From contig DAOWIX010000036.1 in assembly GCA_030640695.1 (NCBI GenBank), positions 1-5,810 of the forward strand: 5,810 bases of DNA, in the 5' to 3' direction. The first letter of the stretch is position 1. Every line of letters starts with the position of its first letter. Of the stretch, positions 5,788 to 5,810 are shown piece after piece. The position numbers and the translations under genes were made by a program. Source of the stretch: Deltaproteobacteria bacterium. Its GTDB lineage: Bacteria; Desulfobacterota; Anaeroferrophillalia; Anaeroferrophillales; Tharpellaceae. The notes under the pieces are model-generated. The model had not been told where the DNA came from and made no database searches. It saw only the letters and a program-made list of their open reading frames with translations.

Positions 5788-5810
5788 AAGAGAACAGATC
5801 CCAAAACTCA

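Overview
The window looks like part of a bacterial chromosome of moderate GC content. It is gene-dense, with five complete protein genes, one gene start at the left edge, and short gaps that carry 7-bp repeats. A Gram-negative anaerobe of the Desulfobacterota (former Deltaproteobacteria) type is the best guess. This rests on the Lar-type nickel-cofactor genes, the acidic FtsY, the CoA-disulfide-reductase-like flavoprotein and the degenerate heptamer fillers. It is an inference, not a proof.

Left part, minus strand, read right to left from about 2980 to 1: ftsY (SRP receptor); an acidic single-pass membrane protein with a FliL-like periplasmic part; a PP-loop ATPase of the LarE type that is shorter than usual; and, running off the window, the first 15 codons of what looks like larB. 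The four genes lie head to tail. ftsY and the membrane gene are separated by a 97-bp gap filled with inverted heptamer repeats. The membrane gene and the larE-like gene overlap by 11 bp. The larE-like stop codon and the larB start codon both lie inside one heptamer array. LarB and LarE act in sequence in making the nickel-pincer nucleotide cofactor of lactate racemase-type enzymes. ftsY and the membrane protein belong to membrane protein biogenesis, so the operon mixes functions.

Right part, plus strand: a divergent gene for a CNNM/CorC (HlyC/CorC) family membrane protein with DUF21, a CBS pair and a CorC_HlyC domain. A 121-bp spacer follows, holding a consensus -35 hexamer embedded in an 11-bp dyad. 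The last gene encodes a FAD/NAD(P)H-dependent oxidoreductase with a single redox cysteine, of the CoA-disulfide reductase/NADH oxidase type.

The most interesting points are three. The heptamer array at the larE-larB junction is built from overlapping start/stop codons (ATGATGA units). The larE-like protein keeps three cysteines but lacks the usual C-terminal domain. A second heptamer array, arranged as an inverted pair, fills the ftsY-downstream gap and leaves the next gene without a visible Shine-Dalgarno sequence. I saw no RNA gene, CRISPR array, insertion sequence or phage gene.
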